From: Lachnospiraceae bacterium
Lineage (GTDB): Bacteria > Bacillota > Clostridia > Lachnospirales > Lachnospiraceae
Direction: 5' to 3'
Length of the DNA stretch: 64,000 bases
Assembly (NCBI GenBank): GCA_022791755.1
Contig: JAAVZR010000016.1
Location: forward strand, 1-64,000
Shown here: one piece after another, positions 61,288 through 64,000 of the stretch
How positions within the stretch are numbered: position 1 is the stretch's first letter
Layout of the letters: every line of letters starts with the position of its first letter
Translations under genes and position numbers: made by a program
Notes under the pieces: generated by a model
What the model saw: the letters and a program-made list of their open reading frames with translations, nothing else
The model's database searches: none
What the model was told of the DNA's origin: nothing

Positions 61288-61443
61288 ATGGAGAAAACAA
61301 AACGAAAAAAGTCCGCAGGGACAGTCTCAGACAGGATGTGCCAAAGGCCGGCGCGATGCATACGGCTTCTGGCCGGTACAGAGGATAGACAGAACCAACA
61401 GCGACCGGGAGACGGGAGCACAGATTCAGGAAAGAGCGGGTGA
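61288..61443 (+). CDS. Small basic protein leading the surface-protein operon
   Basis: A 51-residue reading frame beginning MEKTKRKKSAGTVSDRMCQ and ending in a Gln/Gly/Ser-rich tail. GAAGGG lies six bases before ATG 61288. Its stop overlaps the GTG of the next gene (GTGA), a typical coupling signal, which supports it as real. No family recognised; very basic in the first ten residues. Confidence 0.55.
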   Translation: MEKTKRKKSAGTVSDRMCQRPARCIRLLAGTEDRQNQQRPGDGSTDSGKSG

Positions 61444-61682
61444 CAGTCGTGGGAAGAGAAGAATTAAAGGGCAGGCGAGCCGGCCAGGCGACCTTCATCG
61501 TGCATGTGCAGTACCGGCAGAATGCTACCTGGCAGGGACAGGTGACATGGGCAGAGAAGGAAAAAATACAGTCGTTCCGAAGCGCACTGGAGCTGATTAA
61601 GCTGATGGATAGCGCGCTGGACAGTCAGTCGAAGACAGGCGAAGAGAATGCTGAAGATATAGGAGGAGATCATGAAGCGTAA
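61440..61682 (+). CDS. Small conserved-looking protein before the surface protein
   Basis: An 80-residue protein starting at GTG 61440 (or GTG 61449). The core ATFIVHVQYRQNATWQGQVT followed by RSALELIKLMDSALD looks like a compact beta-alpha unit; I have the impression of similar small genes before Lachnospiraceae surface proteins, without a named family. It overlaps the previous gene by four bases and the next by eleven, so three genes are translationally coupled. A role in expression or export of the surface protein is inference. Confidence 0.7.
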   Translation: MTVVGREELKGRRAGQATFIVHVQYRQNATWQGQVTWAEKEKIQSFRSALELIKLMDSALDSQSKTGEENAEDIGGDHEA

Positions 61683-64000
61683 GACACTGAAAAAGATACT
61701 TGCGATGGTGCTGTGTATGGCGCTTTTGGCGACGGATTCGCTGACGACGATGGCCAGCAGCACGGACATGGTGCAGGCTGAGACGGCGGCGCAGCCGGGA
61801 GACGGGACCGGCCGGAATACCGATACGATGACAGCCTCCGGGACAGAGGAACTGACGGAGCCGGAGAACACTCTGCCGGAGGAGACGCCGGATAACGGCG
61901 GGACTGCGGCGGCAGAGACCGCGGCCGAAGAGACGGCGGGGAATGAGAGCCTTGAAGCGGCGCCCTCTGAGGAAGGATCGTCTGAGAACACAGAGAATGT
62001 GGCCGATGAGAGCATGACAGAGGCAGAGACCGTGGAGGCTGCACAGACGCCGGAGACGGACGCTGCGACAGAGCCGGATCAGAAGCAGACTTCCGCGGAA
62101 GAGACGAAGACAGAGACAGGGGCTGCCACAGAGGAGACCGAGACCGAAGAACCGGCGGCGGGCGAGACCGGGGACGAAGAGCAGTCTGCAAAGACCGGCC
62201 AGGAGGAGACGGAAGAGATGCGCTCCCCTGCTTTCGACGGACAGTACGAGGACGCCAGCGTGACGATCCGTGTACATGCCGGAGAGGGTGTGCTGCCGGA
62301 GGGCGTGGAGCTGTCCGTGACTCCTATCTTTAAGAAAGATGTGACAGAGGAGATGACCTTTGCCGAGAAGCAGGAGGCGGAAGAGATCAATAAGCAGCAC
62401 GACATGATTTCCGAGAAGCTGGAGGAGAGCTCCGGCGCGGGAAAGACCGTGGAAGGCTTTCTGGCATATGATATCAGCTTCCTGGTGGACGGCGCGGAAG
62501 TGGAGCCTGCCGGAAATGTGGAAGTGAGCATGAATTTCGCCGAGAACGCGGTGCCGGATACGGTGTCGGAGGACACTACCGTAGAAGTACATCATCTGGC
62601 GGAGAAGAATGATGAGGTGGTGGTAGAGAACCTGACCGGGCAGGCAGCCATCGAGATGGCGGAGCAGGAGCCGGCGGTGGAGTCGGTGACGATGAATGTG
62701 GAGTCGTTCTCGATATATGTGATTGTATGGACAGGTGCTTATGGAGCGATTCGTTTAAATCCTCATTGGTACGATGGAACTGTTAACGAATACAAAATGA
62801 TTGGAAATGCAAATGAAGAGCTGGAGTATGTGCAAGGAGGAAAGGAATATGTCCTCGCAACATTGGCTCAACAGACTTTAAGAGATGATAATGGAGAATA
62901 TATATATGAATGTGCAAAGATTAATATCAATACTCCATTTGAAGAAGAGATTGAGATTATAGGACGTGATGAACAAAATAATTTCTTTTATAAAAAAAGC
63001 GAATCGGAAAAAATATTGCTCCAAGAAGAAATAGTTAATATTTATCTGATCTATACAAAAGTTGAAGAAGGAACAGGGGATGAATTGCATCTGGTTGAGA
63101 CCATTGATTCGGCGACGGCAGGAATATGGATTAACATGGTCAACTGGCCGGCAAAGGCTTTTGAAGGAGCTGATTGGGCATACAGTGAGGATGATGATGC
63201 ACCCGGGAGAGGCGTTAAACAGGGGATTCTGAGCAGTAAATTAAATGATGCTGGGTATCCTGAATTTGTAAGTGATAATAATTATGGAATTAAAAGACCT
63301 GTCAACAACATGGGTCAGCAGCTGTCATTTCAGGAGCTGTTTCAAAATGGATTTACAATAGGGGGCGACAGCACCGAAATAACAACAGGAGTCAACTATT
63401 TATTCTTAAAAACCGAATATGATAAAACCGGATATTACTATTACAATTCTGGAGAAAATGCAGCAGTTTTAGATACAACAAATAGGCAGTTTACGGTATA
63501 TAAAGAGTTAGTTACACCTGAGATTCCAAATCCCTCGAATGTCGGAGATACGACGGGGTATGAGAAAATATATAACAGAGGAAATTTCTTACCATATAAT
63601 ACCTTTAATCCTTCAAACTTCAAGGGAAACCGAAATCTGTACAGAGCCGACAGAAAACCATTGGACGAAAATGATCCAAGATATAATGAAAAAGTTTACC
63701 TTGTTGACGGATACGCAGAGGATGGCATCAGCGCGGTAGATTATAACTTTGGCATGGAACTTTCCACCACTTTTTATCAGGCAAAAGATGGTATCTATAA
63801 TGATAAGCCGATGATATATGAATTTAACGGCGATGATGATCTCTGGGTATACATTGACGGCGTGTTGGTTCTGGATTTGGGCGGCGCTCATGATGCCAGA
63901 ACAGGTACTATTAATTTTTCGACTGGTGAGGTTGAAGTTGAAAAGATCGGGAAGACGACGCTTAAAAAGTTATTTGAGGATGCCGGAGTAGAAACTGAGT
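61672..64000 (+). CDS. Large surface protein with fibro-slime domain (3' end outside window)
   Basis: At least 776 residues, open at the window edge. A signal peptide (MKRKTLKKILAMVLCMALLA...) is followed by a long Glu/Thr/Ala-rich low-complexity part (~40-182). Then a beta-rich region (~183-352; SPAFDGQYEDASVTIRVHAG) and, from ~625, a fibro-slime domain with MELSTTFYQAKDG and DDDLWVYIDGVLVLDLGG (~720-740). Such proteins are usually sortase-anchored adhesins of the SpaA/prealbumin-like type; an LPxTG end would lie outside. Base composition changes sharply at ~62735, from GC-rich to AT-rich, so the gene looks mosaic. ATG 61672 has AGGAGGA ahead. Confidence 0.88.
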   Translation, partial: MKRKTLKKILAMVLCMALLATDSLTTMASSTDMVQAETAAQPGDGTGRNTDTMTASGTEELTEPENTLPEETPDNGGTAAAETAAEETAGNESLEAAPSEEGSSENTENVADESMTEAETVEAAQTPETDAATEPDQKQTSAEETKTETGAATEETETEEPAAGETGDEEQSAKTGQEETEEMRSPAFDGQYEDASVTIRVHAGEGVLPEGVELSVTPIFKKDVTEEMTFAEKQEAEEINKQHDMISEKLEESSGAGKTVEGFLAYDISFLVDGAEVEPAGNVEVSMNFAENAVPDTVSEDTTVEVHHLAEKNDEVVVENLTGQAAIEMAEQEPAVESVTMNVESFSIYVIVWTGAYGAIRLNPHWYDGTVNEYKMIGNANEELEYVQGGKEYVLATLAQQTLRDDNGEYIYECAKININTPFEEEIEIIGRDEQNNFFYKKSESEKILLQEEIVNIYLIYTKVEEGTGDELHLVETIDSATAGIWINMVNWPAKAFEGADWAYSEDDDAPGRGVKQGILSSKLNDAGYPEFVSDNNYGIKRPVNNMGQQLSFQELFQNGFTIGGDSTEITTGVNYLFLKTEYDKTGYYYYNSGENAAVLDTTNRQFTVYKELVTPEIPNPSNVGDTTGYEKIYNRGNFLPYNTFNPSNFKGNRNLYRADRKPLDENDPRYNEKVYLVDGYAEDGISAVDYNFGMELSTTFYQAKDGIYNDKPMIYEFNGDDDLWVYIDGVLVLDLGGAHDARTGTINFSTGEVEVEKIGKTTLKKLFEDAGVETE

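Noticed and set aside
61438-62595. Minus-strand open frames rich in Ser/Arg/Leu opposite the surface protein
   Set aside because: They mirror the Glu/Thr-rich low-complexity coding part of the surface gene.

Overview
The window looks like chromosome of a gut-type Lachnospiraceae (Clostridium cluster XIVa) bacterium. Supporting this are Firmicutes-style Shine-Dalgarno sites (AGGAGG), sigma-A type promoters, the rpmE-DUF1385-prmC-prfA order, DUF951 and DUF4364 genes, lactose/cellobiose-type PTS genes, a LytTR/GHKL regulator pair, and a large SpaA/fibro-slime-type surface protein. The genus is inferred from gene content, not from a search. Base composition is moderate to GC-rich in most genes, with AT-rich islands around 15.5-16.4 kb and after 62.7 kb.

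Layout. 1-343: end of a 23S rRNA gene and tRNA-Asn. 364-1424: a DUF1801 protein and a MarR regulator. 1646-10626: a nine-kilobase operon for an exported molybdenum hydroxylase. It holds a Tat-signal [2Fe-2S] subunit, a Mo-cofactor subunit, a FAD subunit with a Cys-rich insert, an unknown protein, a lipoprotein, XdhC, a MocA-cysteine desulfurase fusion and a SufU-like scaffold. It is preceded by two MarR-like palindromes. 10613-11214: two copies of a long palindromic repeat with a shared core but different arms. 11247-15512 (minus): an InlB-repeat membrane protein and the mglBAC galactose ABC transporter. 15799-16850: two small genes of unknown role. 17004-22020 (minus): two sensory pairs (solute-binding lipoprotein plus MCP; FIST protein plus soluble MCP). 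22457-27156: a PTS regulator, EIIA/EIIB/EIIC and a ChbG-type deacetylase, a chitobiose/cellobiose uptake operon. 27316-31471: LytTR regulator, GHKL kinase and a Tat-exported FMN/FAD reductase lipoprotein. 31494-33192 (minus): a KdpD-like kinase and a KdpE-like regulator that lacks its C-terminal end.

33602-34671: a perfect consensus promoter driving two coupled genes of unknown function. 34703-36844: a MATE exporter divergent from a TetR regulator. 36950-37519: tRNA-Glu, tRNA-Cys and a decayed RelE/ParE toxin gene. 37710-40917: housekeeping singletons (P-loop kinase, flavin reductase, SleB-like hydrolase, DegV). 41165-47409: RpiR regulator, SIS protein, GH4 glycosidase, PTS EIIC and a sulfatase, apparently for a sulfated (amino)sugar. 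47600-57198: sirtuin, DUF951, DUF4364, Rho with a long charged insert, L31, DUF1385, PrmC, RF1, uridine kinase, LCP protein and signal peptidase. 57195-61002: GlgB, RidA, PadR and DUF2812. 61288-64000: two very small coupled genes leading into a surface protein that runs off the window.

The points most worth following are the conserved-core/variable-arm palindromes, the molybdoenzyme with His where the family has its catalytic Glu together with its fused maturation enzyme, the RpiR/sulfatase sugar locus, the strongly promoted unknown gene pair, and the mosaic surface gene with its small leader genes.
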